Below, piece by piece: positions 49,066-57,202 of a stretch of DNA of 64,000 nt (position 1 is its first letter; every line of letters starts with the position of its first letter). Below the pieces are notes generated by a model. It saw nothing but the letters and a program-made list of their open reading frames with translations, was not told where the DNA came from and searched no databases. Made by a program: the position numbers and the translations under genes. This stretch comes from Herbaspirillum hiltneri N3 (GTDB lineage: Bacteria; Pseudomonadota; Gammaproteobacteria; Burkholderiales; Burkholderiaceae_D): assembly GCF_001267925.1 (NCBI RefSeq), contig NZ_CP011409.1, positions 4,154,001 to 4,218,000 of the forward strand, in the 5' to 3' direction.

Positions 49066-49839
49066 TCAAGATACGCTTGCCACCAGATTTTCACCGCCCG
49101 ATACCTCGAGGACAGTGCCGGTGACGTAAGGGTTGGTCATCAGAAACAGGGCAGCGTGAGCAATATCCTCCGCCTGGCCTGCTCGTCGCGCAGGAAAAGA
49201 TTCTTCCACTTTCTTCTTCAAGCCTGCACGTGCCTCCACAGGCAGAAAACCCCACATGTCCGTGTCGATGAATCCCGGACGAATCGTGTTGACGCGTGTC
49301 GGGGCCAATTCGACAGCAAGGGAGCCGGACAATGCCTCCACGGCCGCAAAGGCGGAAGTGACTGCAGTGAAGCCGAGTTTAGGCCGCACGGCCATGCCGC
49401 CACTGAGGAAGGTGATCGAGCCATGAGCGCGCAGATTGGGCGCTGCATATCGTGCACAGGCCCATGTTCCCAGGAACTTACCTTCCATATAGCTGCGGAC
49501 CCCGCTCATATCCGCATCCATGAACACGCCCCAGCTTCCAATATCCGGCGCTGCCGTGACGACGAGGTGATCGAACGGTCCAATCGCCTCGAAAGCGCTT
49601 CGAACGCTTGATTCGTCGCCCATATCGAGGCTCACCTGCTCGAATCCGATCAGGTCCGGACGACTCTGTGCGGAGGCAACGCGGCGGCTGGCCACGATCA
49701 CGGTCGCCCCGGCAGCCTGCGCACCTCGCGCTATTCCCTGGCCAATACCGCTTTTCCCGCCAACTATCACTACCTTCTTTCCAGCCAGGTTCAAGGATGG
49801 AGCCGACATTGCTTCTGCATTACGGTTTGCTGCATTCAT
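49066..49839 (-). CDS. SDR family oxidoreductase without the YxxxK motif
   Basis: Short-chain dehydrogenase fold of 257 residues. The cofactor motif GGKSGIGQGIARGAQAAGA and the late block SLAVELAPTRVNTIRPGFID are clear. At the place of the catalytic Tyr-x-x-x-Lys the sequence reads GFTAVTSAFAAVEAL, so both residues are replaced. A recognised SDR subgroup has this feature; its chemistry is unclear. It is divergent from a LysR gene (317 bp), and the two form a reductase/regulator module between repeat copies 6 and 7. Confidence 0.86.
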   Translation of the reverse strand: MNAANRNAEAMSAPSLNLAGKKVVIVGGKSGIGQGIARGAQAAGATVIVASRRVASAQSRPDLIGFEQVSLDMGDESSVRSAFEAIGPFDHLVVTAAPDIGSWGVFMDADMSGVRSYMEGKFLGTWACARYAAPNLRAHGSITFLSGGMAVRPKLGFTAVTSAFAAVEALSGSLAVELAPTRVNTIRPGFIDTDMWGFLPVEARAGLKKKVEESFPARRAGQAEDIAHAALFLMTNPYVTGTVLEVSGGENLVASVS

Positions 49840-50156
49840 GGTTCAAGTCCTTTTGCTCGATATTGGGTCACCCCAGGTATCCCAGGCCGTTACAGCGCAA
49901 GCAAACGTCGAGGTCACGTTACCGCTGAACACCTGGAAACAGGGGCCGAACTGTCGTCAGGGAATCTGCCACGCAGCCGTTCGGCAGGCAGGGGCGGATT
50001 CTCTGTTTGCCAGCGAGTGAATGGTAATTTAAGAAAAATTAATCGATAATCAGCAGAAATTGAATTTCAATAATTCTAAATTAGAATAAATAGGCGCCCG
50101 TAACAGCATCAGCGCGCCTGATGCATATGGATAAAAACGGCATCAACGGAGCAGTA
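49840..50156. promoter_or_regulatory. Divergent SDR-lysR regulatory region with two palindromes
   Basis: Two adjacent palindromes, ATTGAA-T-TTCAAT (50059-50071) and ATTCTAA-A-TTAGAAT (50073-50087), lie about 70-100 bp upstream of the lysR start in an AT-rich stretch. They are good candidates for the LysR binding site controlling both genes. Confidence 0.5.
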
Positions 50157-51037
50157 ATGAACAAATATCAGGAGCTGACTGCGTTCGTAGCGGTCGTCGA
50201 GGCAGGCGGCTTTTCTGCCGCTGCTCGCCGCATCGACGATTCGCAATCGTCGGTCAGCAAGGCTGTGGGCTCATTAGAGAGGCGCCTTGGCGTTCGCTTA
50301 TTCAACAGGAGCACGCGTAGGGTGACCTTAACTGACCATGGGCGCAAATACTATGAGCGCACCAAGCCATTGCTCGAAGAGATGGAGCAGGTTGACGGCG
50401 AACTGATGAACAGCACGCTTGAAACTTCCGGTTTGGTCAAAATCGCCACCTCGTCGACCTTCGGAAGGTTGCATGTGCTTCCGCTAGTTCCTAAATTGCT
50501 GTCGCTCTATCCGCAGATCCGGCTTGATCTCCATCTGTCTGACGGCGTGAGAGATTTGCTGGCAGACGGCGTCGATCTGGCTATCCGGATAAGCCCGGCC
50601 CGGCATCCCGATGCGGTCGTCAAGCGGGTGGCGACTACCTCGTTGGTGTGTGTTGGCGCCCGCAGCTACTTCGAGCAGCATGGCACTCCCACCAGTCCTG
50701 CCGATCTGGCCCATCACAACTGTCTAATCTACAACGAGATGAATGAATGGCCGTTCACTGGCCCACAAGGGCCGTTCAGCGTACCGGTAAGTGGCAATCT
50801 TTCCTCAAATACGCTGGAGACGATCCTGTCGGCCGTAAGTGCCGGTGTAGGCATCGGCATGTTCAATCGTGCATCGCTGGTGGCGAACTGCAGCATCCGG
50901 ACATTATGACAATCCTCGGTACTTTCATCGATGAGGCGCGGGACATCAGCTTGGTCTGGCCTCGACGGAAATACATCTCTGCACGACTCAGGGCAGTCAC
51001 AGAATTTTTCGAAGAAAACCTGGCTGATCAAATTTAA
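50157..51037 (+). pseudogene. LysR family regulator, frameshifted near the 3' end
   Basis: N-terminal helix-turn-helix (MNKYQELTAFVAVVEAGGFS, DSQSSVSKAVGSLERRLGVR) and most of the substrate domain read in one frame to a stop at 50909. The expected C-terminal end (GELQHPDIMTILGTFIDEAR and on to 51037) continues in another frame. A shift equal to one missing base lies between about 50,875 and 50,900. As it stands the protein ends about 45 residues early. ATG 50157 is preceded by GGAG. Sequencing error, recent mutation, or a tolerated truncation are all possible. Confidence 0.8.
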
Positions 51038-51101
51038 AATTGCCACATCAAGGGGCCTGCTTTGATGGGGTAATTCAGCTCGCAAAATGCCCATACTTGA
51101 C

Positions 51102-51125
51102 GTCCGCTTTCGGCCAAGAGCCGCC
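51102..51125 (+). repeat. 24-bp cassette-boundary repeat, copy 7
   Basis: Left half GTCCGCTTT, core CGGCCA, right half AGAGCCGCC. Confidence 0.88.
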
Positions 51126-51177
51126 ATCTGACGCAACCGCTATACTGTCCTCAAAGTAAATCTAAAGGGAGAAGAGG

Positions 51178-51411
51178 ATGACAAATACTGAATGGGACAA
51201 AGCGCGAGCGGAAATTACAGGTATGAAAGCCGTGCTCTATTCGCTTTGCGCCGTCCAGCCCCCTGAGCAGGCGCGTCTTTTGCAAATACTCCTTCAGCGA
51301 CAGCTTGACTCCATTGAGGAAAATCTTTCCCCTTCGGCCGATGCGCGCGAATTCATGGAGCGGACTATCGCAGTAATTCAAGATTTCATCCTGGTTGCCA
51401 AGAAAGATTAA
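51178..51411 (+). CDS. Small hypothetical protein, first of a two-gene cassette
   Basis: 77 residues, soluble, mostly helical in appearance (EWDKARAEITGMKAVLYSLC, EQARLLQILLQRQLDSIEEN). GAAGAGG just before ATG 51178 is a fair ribosome site. I do not recognise a family. It lies 15 nt before the next small gene, so the pair is probably one operon carried between repeat copies 7 and 8. Confidence 0.7.
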   Translation: MTNTEWDKARAEITGMKAVLYSLCAVQPPEQARLLQILLQRQLDSIEENLSPSADAREFMERTIAVIQDFILVAKKD

Positions 51412-51426
51412 CTTTGGGGAAGCACC

Positions 51427-51630
51427 ATGGCTGACGAGCAATTCGAATACAAGGGGAAGCGAGTCACTATCCAAATGATGCAACCACTGGCGGGTAATGG
51501 CTGGCTCTGGCAGACGGATATCGCGGGTAGTCGCTTAGAGTCGCCCCGACGTGCGCCGATAAAGCATCGTCAGGATGCCCTTCAATATGCAACCATGGAG
51601 GCGAAGGAGGCGATTGACCGGGAGGGATAG
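51427..51630 (+). CDS. Small hypothetical protein, second of a two-gene cassette
   Basis: 67 residues, soluble, basic (EQFEYKGKRVTIQMMQPLAG, then RRAPIKHRQDALQYATMEAK). A GGGGAAG ribosome site precedes ATG 51427. No family recognised. Its closeness to the preceding gene and shared strand suggest the two products work together, for example as partners in a small complex; this is inference only. Confidence 0.68.
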   Translation: MADEQFEYKGKRVTIQMMQPLAGNGWLWQTDIAGSRLESPRRAPIKHRQDALQYATMEAKEAIDREG

Positions 51631-51655
51631 GTCGTACTTCCGCGGCACCGCGTAC

Positions 51656-51679
51656 TTCCGCTTACGGCCAGAAACAGAC
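51656..51679 (+). repeat. 24-bp cassette-boundary repeat, copy 8
   Basis: Left half TTCCGCTTA, core CGGCCA (51665-51670), right half GAAACAGAC. The right half equals that of copy 3, but the left half differs, because identity starts at the core. Confidence 0.9.
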
Positions 51680-52280
51680 TCTCCTGTAACGAAGAATGTA
51701 TTGGCGCATCATGAACGAATACGAAAAAAATAATCGTGCAAGACTCATCCAATTATTATCGAAGATTCCATCTCAACCGTGTCCGCCTGGCTGGCGAAAG
51801 ACCGGTACATTCGCCGTTGGGGGACTAACCGAAATAGGCTTCTCGCAACGATCCGAGTTGCTTTTGGTTGTTTCCAGCGCCGGCAGAGGTGTGATCGATT
51901 GCACGCAGGGGAGAAAAATTGCACGTGACGACCAGGTCGATGGCGACTGGTATTCCGCATGCTCCTTGATTTGTGAAGGCATCGGCCCCTTAAAAGACGA
52001 GCGGGTACAACTGGCCGGATTAGCAGGTGGTGGCTTACCACTTTCCAACAAAAGCGGCGAGTCGTTAGAAAGTGCGGCGCCGAACTGGCCTAATTCGATT
52101 TATTCTTCTGTGGTCCCTATAAGTCTGCTTTGGTCGAAGGCCATCAGACAGGCTGTGTACATATCGCATCTGACGACTTCCGTGCATTTGGATTTTCGTT
52201 TAGCGGAAACTCATTTGTCTTCGCCACTAGCAGCGATATCACAGTGTTTAGCAAGCTAATGGGGTGACCGCTTCCGGCCA
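51665..52280 (+). repeat. 616-bp duplicated cassette, copy B
   Basis: Second copy of 37810-38425, the same length to the base. Limits fall at the CGGCCA cores of repeat copies 8 and 9. The neighbours on both sides differ from those of copy A. Confidence 0.95.
51696..52259 (+). CDS. Hypothetical protein, duplicated cassette gene (copy B)
   Basis: 187 residues, identical in protein sequence to the gene at 37841-38404. Same uncertain start (ATG 51696 or 51711) and same unknown function. Full identity between the copies implies a recent copying event or ongoing exchange. It is bounded by repeat copies 8 and 9. Confidence 0.78.
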   Translation: MYWRIMNEYEKNNRARLIQLLSKIPSQPCPPGWRKTGTFAVGGLTEIGFSQRSELLLVVSSAGRGVIDCTQGRKIARDDQVDGDWYSACSLICEGIGPLKDERVQLAGLAGGGLPLSNKSGESLESAAPNWPNSIYSSVVPISLLWSKAIRQAVYISHLTTSVHLDFRLAETHLSSPLAAISQCLAS

Positions 52281-52289
52281 AGAGCGGAC
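52266..52289 (+). repeat. 24-bp cassette-boundary repeat, copy 9
   Basis: Left half GACCGCTTC (same as copy 4), core CGGCCA (52275-52280), right half AGAGCGGAC (different from copy 4). Confidence 0.9.
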
Positions 52290-52373
52290 TTCTGTCGTCA
52301 CCAGAATTTCGTCTAAAACTATGACTATGGCTTAGTTACAATTCATGAAACCGGACAATTATTGGGGAGATGT

Positions 52374-52885
52374 ATGAAGCGTTTTGATCAGTTTATGAAT
52401 AGCGCTAGCCTAATTTTCACTCTGGCTCTTGTCGCGTACCCTGCTTCTTCCGCATGCGCAGCACAATCCTTCGCGGGTAGGTGGAGCAGAATCGACACCG
52501 TGTGCAAGTTCGCTTGTACCAAAGAAGATCCAGAGCCTGATTTTGAGATTCGGATATCGATTGTTCTAGTTAAAAAGGAACAATCGTCTGCGGAGTACGA
52601 GACCAGAATACTTTGTCAGATAAGGCCATAGTAGCCGGCGTTCGTGGAAAGATAGTAGGAACAAAATTGGTGATGCAAACAGGCGACTGGGAGTACGACA
52701 CCATTGCACCGACTTTTCCTTTTAAGCCCTCAGAAAAAAATATCGCACTTACGAGAAATGGTCGACTTTACGTAAATGGAGAAGTTTTTACCGGAAAGCC
52801 ATTCTCAGTTAAAGACCAAAAAGATTACATGGAAGACGAAGATCGAAAGGGCTTTTTCACTGCGTGTTTCAAGTCGACAGACTGA
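52374..52885 (+). pseudogene. Secreted hypothetical protein, probably frameshifted
   Basis: ATG 52374 with GGGGAGATGT upstream begins a signal peptide (FTLALVAYPASSACAAQS). The first frame ends at 52631 after ETRILCQIRP; a second frame, from about 52613, continues DKAIVAGVRGKIVGTKLVMQ to 52885. Neither part has an independent ribosome site at the junction, so one interrupted gene of about 170 codons is likelier than two genes. The exported product would be periplasmic; no family recognised. Confidence 0.6.
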
Positions 52886-52929
52886 CACGGACGCTTTGAG
52901 CCTATCGGGCCCTGTAACTAGATTACGAA

Positions 52930-52953
52930 GTCCGCAATCGGCCAGAAGCCGAC
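52930..52953 (+). repeat. 24-bp cassette-boundary repeat, copy 10
   Basis: Left half GTCCGCAAT, core CGGCCA, right half GAAGCCGAC. Confidence 0.9.
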
Positions 52954-53012
52954 ATGCAAAGAGCTAAACTTGCTAGTTCTTATTCATCCCCATTTCGAGG
53001 CAACACAACAAC

Positions 53013-53327
53013 ATGCGAATTACGCCTAGAACATTGCAGAAAATAGCATTCGTGAGCGGAAGCATCCCATTTGCAATCAGCCTCTTGGCGCATTTGATTA
53101 TTTGGTGTATTCCAGGCTGCAATCCAAATCCATACTCACTTGGACAATGTACCGTCGGGACGATTAACTGGGCCTCATTTCTACTAATAGCCGGCCTCGG
53201 CGGATTCTACTTAGGAATCTTGGTATGTATATTTATCTCCATACCTCTATGCGTCGTTTCTGTCGGGTTTAAGATTTATCAGAAGAGGAAAAATCGCACA
53301 GGTCCCAATAGCATTTCTGCGACGTAG
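53013..53327 (+). CDS. Small hypothetical membrane protein
   Basis: 104 residues with two hydrophobic stretches (FVSGSIPFAISLLAHLIIW at about 14-32 and SFLLIAGLGGFYLGILVCIF at about 55-75, running on into a third weaker one) and a basic C-terminal tail. Several Cys lie in the loop between them. No family recognised. Single gene between repeat copies 10 and 11; inner membrane location is inferred. Confidence 0.68.
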   Translation: MRITPRTLQKIAFVSGSIPFAISLLAHLIIWCIPGCNPNPYSLGQCTVGTINWASFLLIAGLGGFYLGILVCIFISIPLCVVSVGFKIYQKRKNRTGPNSISAT

Positions 53328-53335
53328 CGAAAAAT

Positions 53336-53359
53336 TTCCGCAATCAGCCAGACGCAGAC
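53336..53359 (+). repeat. 24-bp cassette-boundary repeat, copy 11 (core variant)
   Basis: Left half TTCCGCAAT, core CAGCCA, right half GACGCAGAC. Begins 8 bp after the preceding stop. Confidence 0.82.
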
Positions 53360-53431
53360 ATTGGATGGGACATATCTGAGTTATTTTGGACGTCTCGGAA
53401 TCCGGAAAATCAGCCGAATGGGAATGAATAA

Positions 53432-53869
53432 ATGATGTTTAAAATAAAAAATAGACGGTGGATTACGCTTTTGATTGGAACGATATTAGCGATGACTCTA
53501 TGCGGTTGTGCCGCAGGGCCGAACGACCGTGTCTATTATGCATTTCGATTAATGGTTGACGATAGCCTTAGTCAAGCTATGAATATCCACTATCGTTACG
53601 GGGAGTTGGGTGAGCATTTCAAGCCTAGCTCCAAATCAAATGGCGATTCTATTATTTTTATGCGCCTTGATATGACGATTCCTGATGACTTCGAAGTGAG
53701 CTGGGATACACCAGATGGCAAACAGCATCACAGGAGAGTACCTGTACGTAGTCGCATTAAAGATTCAGTCAAAAGCAAGAGTGTTTTATTTCTCACTTTG
53801 TACGATGATGTACGGGGCTATATATCGACGAGCACGCCTATGGGCGAAAAGCGCGAGCGATTTTATTGA
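53432..53869 (+). CDS. Hypothetical lipoprotein-like protein
   Basis: 145 residues. The N-terminus has a positively charged start, a hydrophobic core (WITLLIGTILAMTL) and a lipobox-like LCGC at about residues 23-26, so lipidation and membrane attachment are likely. The rest is soluble (RVYYAFRLMVDDSLSQAMNI, IPDDFEVSWDTPDGKQHHRR). No family recognised. Single gene between repeat copies 11 and 12. Confidence 0.7.
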   Translation: MMFKIKNRRWITLLIGTILAMTLCGCAAGPNDRVYYAFRLMVDDSLSQAMNIHYRYGELGEHFKPSSKSNGDSIIFMRLDMTIPDDFEVSWDTPDGKQHHRRVPVRSRIKDSVKSKSVLFLTLYDDVRGYISTSTPMGEKRERFY

Positions 53870-53890
53870 CTAAATTGGTCGAGCATCAAA

Positions 53891-53914
53891 TTCTGAAATC
53901 GGCCAAGAGCCGAC
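53891..53914 (+). repeat. 24-bp cassette-boundary repeat, copy 12
   Basis: Left half TTCTGAAAT, core CGGCCA, right half AGAGCCGAC. Confidence 0.85.
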
Positions 53915-53942
53915 CGAACAGAAAAATTGCTATAAGAATGCC

Positions 53943-54338
53943 ATGAAAAAAGTTGCTGCACATTCCTTGGAGCCTGAGTTCGCATTCGTACGTGGAACGG
54001 AAATCACGCGGATAGAGTACCTTCCCTTAGATGGGTTGAAAATTTATGTCGCCGATGTATATGGCGAATCAGGATGCATTGTGACATTCGATTTCACGAT
54101 GGGTTTTAGGGTTCTTGACGAACGCGACCTCATGGAATATTGGCCCATTTGTTCAACGCCGATGGGATGGTTGTTTAATATCCAGGAAGGTGGTTGGCTA
54201 GACCAAGAGCGACCACGCCTTGGAAGCTGCATGCTAGATATGTTCCCGGATACAAAAGAGTACTTAATCGCTGGAATTAATGAATGCGTGTCTGTGTTCA
54301 GCACCGAGAATCCTAAATTACAGTCTTATCAACCTTAA
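53943..54338 (+). CDS. Hypothetical protein, single cassette gene
   Basis: 131 residues, soluble, acidic, no signal peptide. It looks beta-rich (FAFVRGTEITRIEYLPLDGL, CIVTFDFTMGFRVLDERDLM). I do not recognise a family; size and composition resemble small immunity-type proteins, which is not evidence of that role. Single gene between repeat copies 12 and 13. Confidence 0.7.
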   Translation: MKKVAAHSLEPEFAFVRGTEITRIEYLPLDGLKIYVADVYGESGCIVTFDFTMGFRVLDERDLMEYWPICSTPMGWLFNIQEGGWLDQERPRLGSCMLDMFPDTKEYLIAGINECVSVFSTENPKLQSYQP

Positions 54339-54370
54339 GATTTTTTCTCTCTGCAAGCAAAAAATACCTT

Positions 54371-54394
54371 GTCCGCAAACGGCCAGAAGCAGAC
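54371..54394 (+). repeat. 24-bp cassette-boundary repeat, copy 13
   Basis: Left half GTCCGCAAA, core CGGCCA, right half GAAGCAGAC. Confidence 0.88.
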
Positions 54395-54466
54395 CTTCCC
54401 TAAGAATGAATCATCAGGCAACGGTTTGTGAATGCCGTAGCGCCCTTGCGGAGGCACCGAAACCCT

Positions 54467-55477
54467 CTACTGCGCAAGCGAAGAGGTTGAGTCAGCGGCG
54501 TTAGTTTGCGAAGAGTCGGGCGTCACTTCGCTGGCGTCTCCTACCATGCGGGCATCCGTTTTGGCACTGTCTTTTTCTCCATTTTCAGCCAGGCTCTTCA
54601 GCAGGCTTGAGAGTTTTTCGGACCAGGAGTCATTCCAGGGCCTTGCAATATCTTCTTGGCCTGCGTTTCCACCTGTAGCCTCCGGCTGGAGGCGGTTCAG
54701 TGCCTCCATCATTTCCAGCAGCGTTTCTCTGCGCTCGTTCGTTATAGGACCTCCCGCTTTGGCATTGTCGTACGCCAGAAGCTGCTGCAGCTCCATCTTG
54801 TAATTGGCTGGGTATCTCATTTTCTCGATGGGTAGCGCTTCATCGTACATTTTGAGACCCATCTCCGTCACCTCGCGCCAATCACCAGTATTGGCGGCTT
54901 TAGTTGTAGGTCCGTTCCAGAGATTGCTGTCGATTTCATTCAGCTGTTTGACTGCAGCCATCCGTTCATTCTTAGTGTAGCTGCCAGAATCGTCGTAATA
55001 GATAGCCACTACTTCATTCCTTGTCAGCGAAGCGAATGGGCTGGTTCCATTTCCCCAAGCATAGTGGGTTGCCCTCAGAGCTTGGGCCAAACGGTCTGGG
55101 TCCTTGCTTCTCGGGACTTCTGCAATGTTCGTCCTAGGCAAGCTACGTAACGCTTTCTCGAACTTGGCCATGAGCTCACTGCGTGGCAATGATGCATCGG
55201 CCTCAAATGCCGCAACGTTAGGTGGAGGCAAAACTCCGACCGCCTTTTGTTTGGCAGTTGTAACTTCAACTGATTTTGAAAGTTCAACTCCCTCACTGGT
55301 GGCAGACTTAGCCAGCTCAAGCCCTTGACTGGAGAGTGTCACCGTAGCCGCTTGTGCCGCTACGGTCTCGGATGTGCTTTGACCCGATGGAAGGTTGCTC
55401 GAAACTTTCTTGTCGCCCGCCACCTTACTGGTGGCCATAGAGTCAGTATTGGTTTGTGAGGCAATTTGAATCGACAT
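54467..55477 (-). CDS. Hypothetical protein, reverse-oriented cassette gene
   Basis: 336 residues. The first ~75 are rich in Ser, Thr, Gln and Ala (VAAQAATVTLSSQGLELAKS); the C-terminal tail is acidic and Ser-rich; the middle is charged and helical. No signal peptide or membrane segment. A low-complexity N-terminus with an LSSQGLELAK-like patch occurs in many secreted or surface-related unknown proteins, which is only suggestive. The start at 55477 has GGAGAATTG before it. It runs opposite to the other small genes of the array and fills the whole interval between repeat copies 13 and 14. Confidence 0.72.
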   Translation of the reverse strand: MSIQIASQTNTDSMATSKVAGDKKVSSNLPSGQSTSETVAAQAATVTLSSQGLELAKSATSEGVELSKSVEVTTAKQKAVGVLPPPNVAAFEADASLPRSELMAKFEKALRSLPRTNIAEVPRSKDPDRLAQALRATHYAWGNGTSPFASLTRNEVVAIYYDDSGSYTKNERMAAVKQLNEIDSNLWNGPTTKAANTGDWREVTEMGLKMYDEALPIEKMRYPANYKMELQQLLAYDNAKAGGPITNERRETLLEMMEALNRLQPEATGGNAGQEDIARPWNDSWSEKLSSLLKSLAENGEKDSAKTDARMVGDASEVTPDSSQTNAADSTSSLAQ

Positions 55478-55513
55478 CAATTCTCCAACGATGAAAAACC
55501 CGTTCTTGATAAT

Positions 55514-55537
55514 GTCCGTAATCGGACAGGAGCGGCC
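55514..55537 (+). repeat. 24-bp cassette-boundary repeat, copy 14 (core variant)
   Basis: Left half GTCCGTAAT, core CGGACA, right half GGAGCGGCC. It keeps the common orientation although the preceding gene is reversed. Confidence 0.82.
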
Positions 55538-55578
55538 CTTCGGGCACTTGAAAATCATCTATAAATTCGAGCAGATTC

Positions 55579-56028
55579 ATGAAGCAACTAGCAAATCAGT
55601 TCTTCTCATTAAGCGCAGAAAGAAGGCGCGTGGCTTTTCTCTTTTTGGCCAAACGTGCTCTTGATTCTTGGCAAATACACTTCCCCAAAGATAGCCATTT
55701 TGAGTATCGAGAGGCGGTTACTGGCAGCACCCAAATTCTTGAGATAGATTTGCCTCTTAACGCTATCAAAGAAATCGAATCCATCACATTTGACGTATCT
55801 GTGACTAGTCATTATAGAGAGCCTATCGCTGCACTCCAAGATGGTGATTTGGAGCTGCCCGAGCAGGTGGAGTTCGCCTATTACGGCATCTACAATGCTC
55901 ACCAGCTACTTCGGAAGTCGACCTCGATAAAAGAGGAACTAATTCTGAGTCAACTACTGTCAGCTCTACAGAGCGGCGCTGCGGAGCAAGCCCTTCACGA
56001 CGCCATTACATGCGGTGAAGCATATTGA
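55579..56028 (+). CDS. Hypothetical protein, single cassette gene
   Basis: 149 residues, soluble (RRRVAFLFLAKRALDSWQIH, VEFAYYGIYNAHQLLRKSTS, ILSQLLSALQSGAAEQALHD). No family recognised, no signal peptide. ATG 55579 fits the codon pattern; the ribosome site is weak. Single gene between repeat copies 14 and 15. Confidence 0.7.
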   Translation: MKQLANQFFSLSAERRRVAFLFLAKRALDSWQIHFPKDSHFEYREAVTGSTQILEIDLPLNAIKEIESITFDVSVTSHYREPIAALQDGDLELPEQVEFAYYGIYNAHQLLRKSTSIKEELILSQLLSALQSGAAEQALHDAITCGEAY

Positions 56029-56035
56029 TAGCAAA

Positions 56036-56059
56036 GTCTGCAATCGGCCAGAACCGGAC
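56036..56059 (+). repeat. 24-bp cassette-boundary repeat, copy 15
   Basis: Left half GTCTGCAAT, core CGGCCA, right half GAACCGGAC. Begins 8 bp after the stop. Confidence 0.9.
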
Positions 56060-56142
56060 ATCTCGATACACAGAAAAGCTTGCACGGCGATTTTAAACTT
56101 TGGCGGCTATTGATATCTCCATCAGATTTTTGAAAGCGATAC

Positions 56143-56388
56143 ATGATCGAAGGACCATTTCATTCTCGTCGTTGGCGAGAGCGCCTACAAGGAGTCGCGA
56201 ACAACCTCGAAGGAATTTCTTGGATACTGGGTGCTTTCGCTGGCCTGCTATATCTGCTCGTGTTGGCTTATGAGTTTTGGAGCAAGGGCGAGTTCATCAA
56301 ACTCTCCTTTCTCGTAGTTGGCCTAGTGACTCTACTGGCTGCCGCGATTTTCATTATCAGACGGTGGATGAGAGGGCCAGATTTCTGA
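56143..56388 (+). CDS. Small hypothetical membrane protein
   Basis: 81 residues with two membrane segments (ISWILGAFAGLLYLLVLAYE and LSFLVVGLVTLLAAAIFIIR) and charged ends. No family recognised; an inner membrane protein is inferred. Single gene between repeat copies 15 and 16. Confidence 0.68.
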   Translation: MIEGPFHSRRWRERLQGVANNLEGISWILGAFAGLLYLLVLAYEFWSKGEFIKLSFLVVGLVTLLAAAIFIIRRWMRGPDF

Positions 56389-56454
56389 AGAAGCATCTCT
56401 GAAAATCAAATTGGGGCGTAAGACAATACGACCGGTTGATTTTCCCGGCCCAAT

Positions 56455-56478
56455 GTCCGAAAACGGCCAGTAACAGAC
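56455..56478 (+). repeat. 24-bp cassette-boundary repeat, copy 16
   Basis: Left half GTCCGAAAA, core CGGCCA, right half GTAACAGAC. Confidence 0.88.
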
Positions 56479-56499
56479 ATAAAAAAACAGAGAGGGAAA

Positions 56500-57081
56500 A
56501 TGGGCTACCAGCTAAATCTATGCACCGCCAGCGACGAGCAAATTAACTATCTAAAGAGAAGCCCTGGGTACACGAAAAGGTTCCTGGCAGGGCAGCGCCC
56601 CCAAATTACCAAGACTGAAACCATCGGTTCATGGCTCTCCAAGCGCGAAGTAATTAAACAGATTGACGCGGACGTCGGATGTCCTTGGCCGGAAATAGAG
56701 GCTGAATATACGACGTTGTATTTCCAAGGCGGTTTGTACTTCGCTCTCAACGGAACGCACTCGGCCGTTGAAGGATTGGGAAATTTCCCCAATGTTGGAG
56801 GACAGTATCGTGGTGAAATGCTCGGCTCTGCATTTGAGCTCGGCAAGGTTGGACTTGGATTTGCTCATGCCTTTCAATCTGTGCAAGTCACTGAGCTTCG
56901 TGAGCTACTGCTCGCGCTCGATACTGCAACAGTACAGGAACGAGCTCGCGCCTATGCCCAGAAAACTGAACAAGATGAGGAAGATGCAATACAAGATGCT
57001 ATTTCGGATGTTAGTTCTTTGCATCGATTCCTCCAGCATGCGTGCGAAGAAAAACTCGGGATGATTTGGTTTTGGGGTTGA
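56500..57081 (+). CDS. DUF1877 (YfbM-like) family protein
   Basis: 193 residues. It begins MGYQLNLCTASDEQINYLKR, has YFALNGTHSAVEGLGNFPNV and LGFAHAFQSVQVTELRELLL, and ends EEKLGMIWFWG, the pattern of DUF1877 proteins such as E. coli YfbM. The function of the family is unknown; members occur next to toxin-immunity type genes. Single gene between repeat copies 16 and 17; the next repeat starts on the base after its stop codon. Confidence 0.8.
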   Translation: MGYQLNLCTASDEQINYLKRSPGYTKRFLAGQRPQITKTETIGSWLSKREVIKQIDADVGCPWPEIEAEYTTLYFQGGLYFALNGTHSAVEGLGNFPNVGGQYRGEMLGSAFELGKVGLGFAHAFQSVQVTELRELLLALDTATVQERARAYAQKTEQDEEDAIQDAISDVSSLHRFLQHACEEKLGMIWFWG

Positions 57082-57105
57082 GTCCGCTATCGGCCAGTAA
57101 CAGAC
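57082..57105 (+). repeat. 24-bp cassette-boundary repeat, copy 17
   Basis: Left half GTCCGCTAT, core CGGCCA, right half GTAACAGAC. Abuts the stop codon of the preceding gene. Confidence 0.9.
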
Positions 57106-57202
57106 ACAAACCTATTCTATGCAACATCTATCAATTAATGCGCCTTGCATCCGGCCTCGGCCAACCAGTAGCGCTCAAGGCGTGGCCATCCAAAGAGTGG
57201 AT

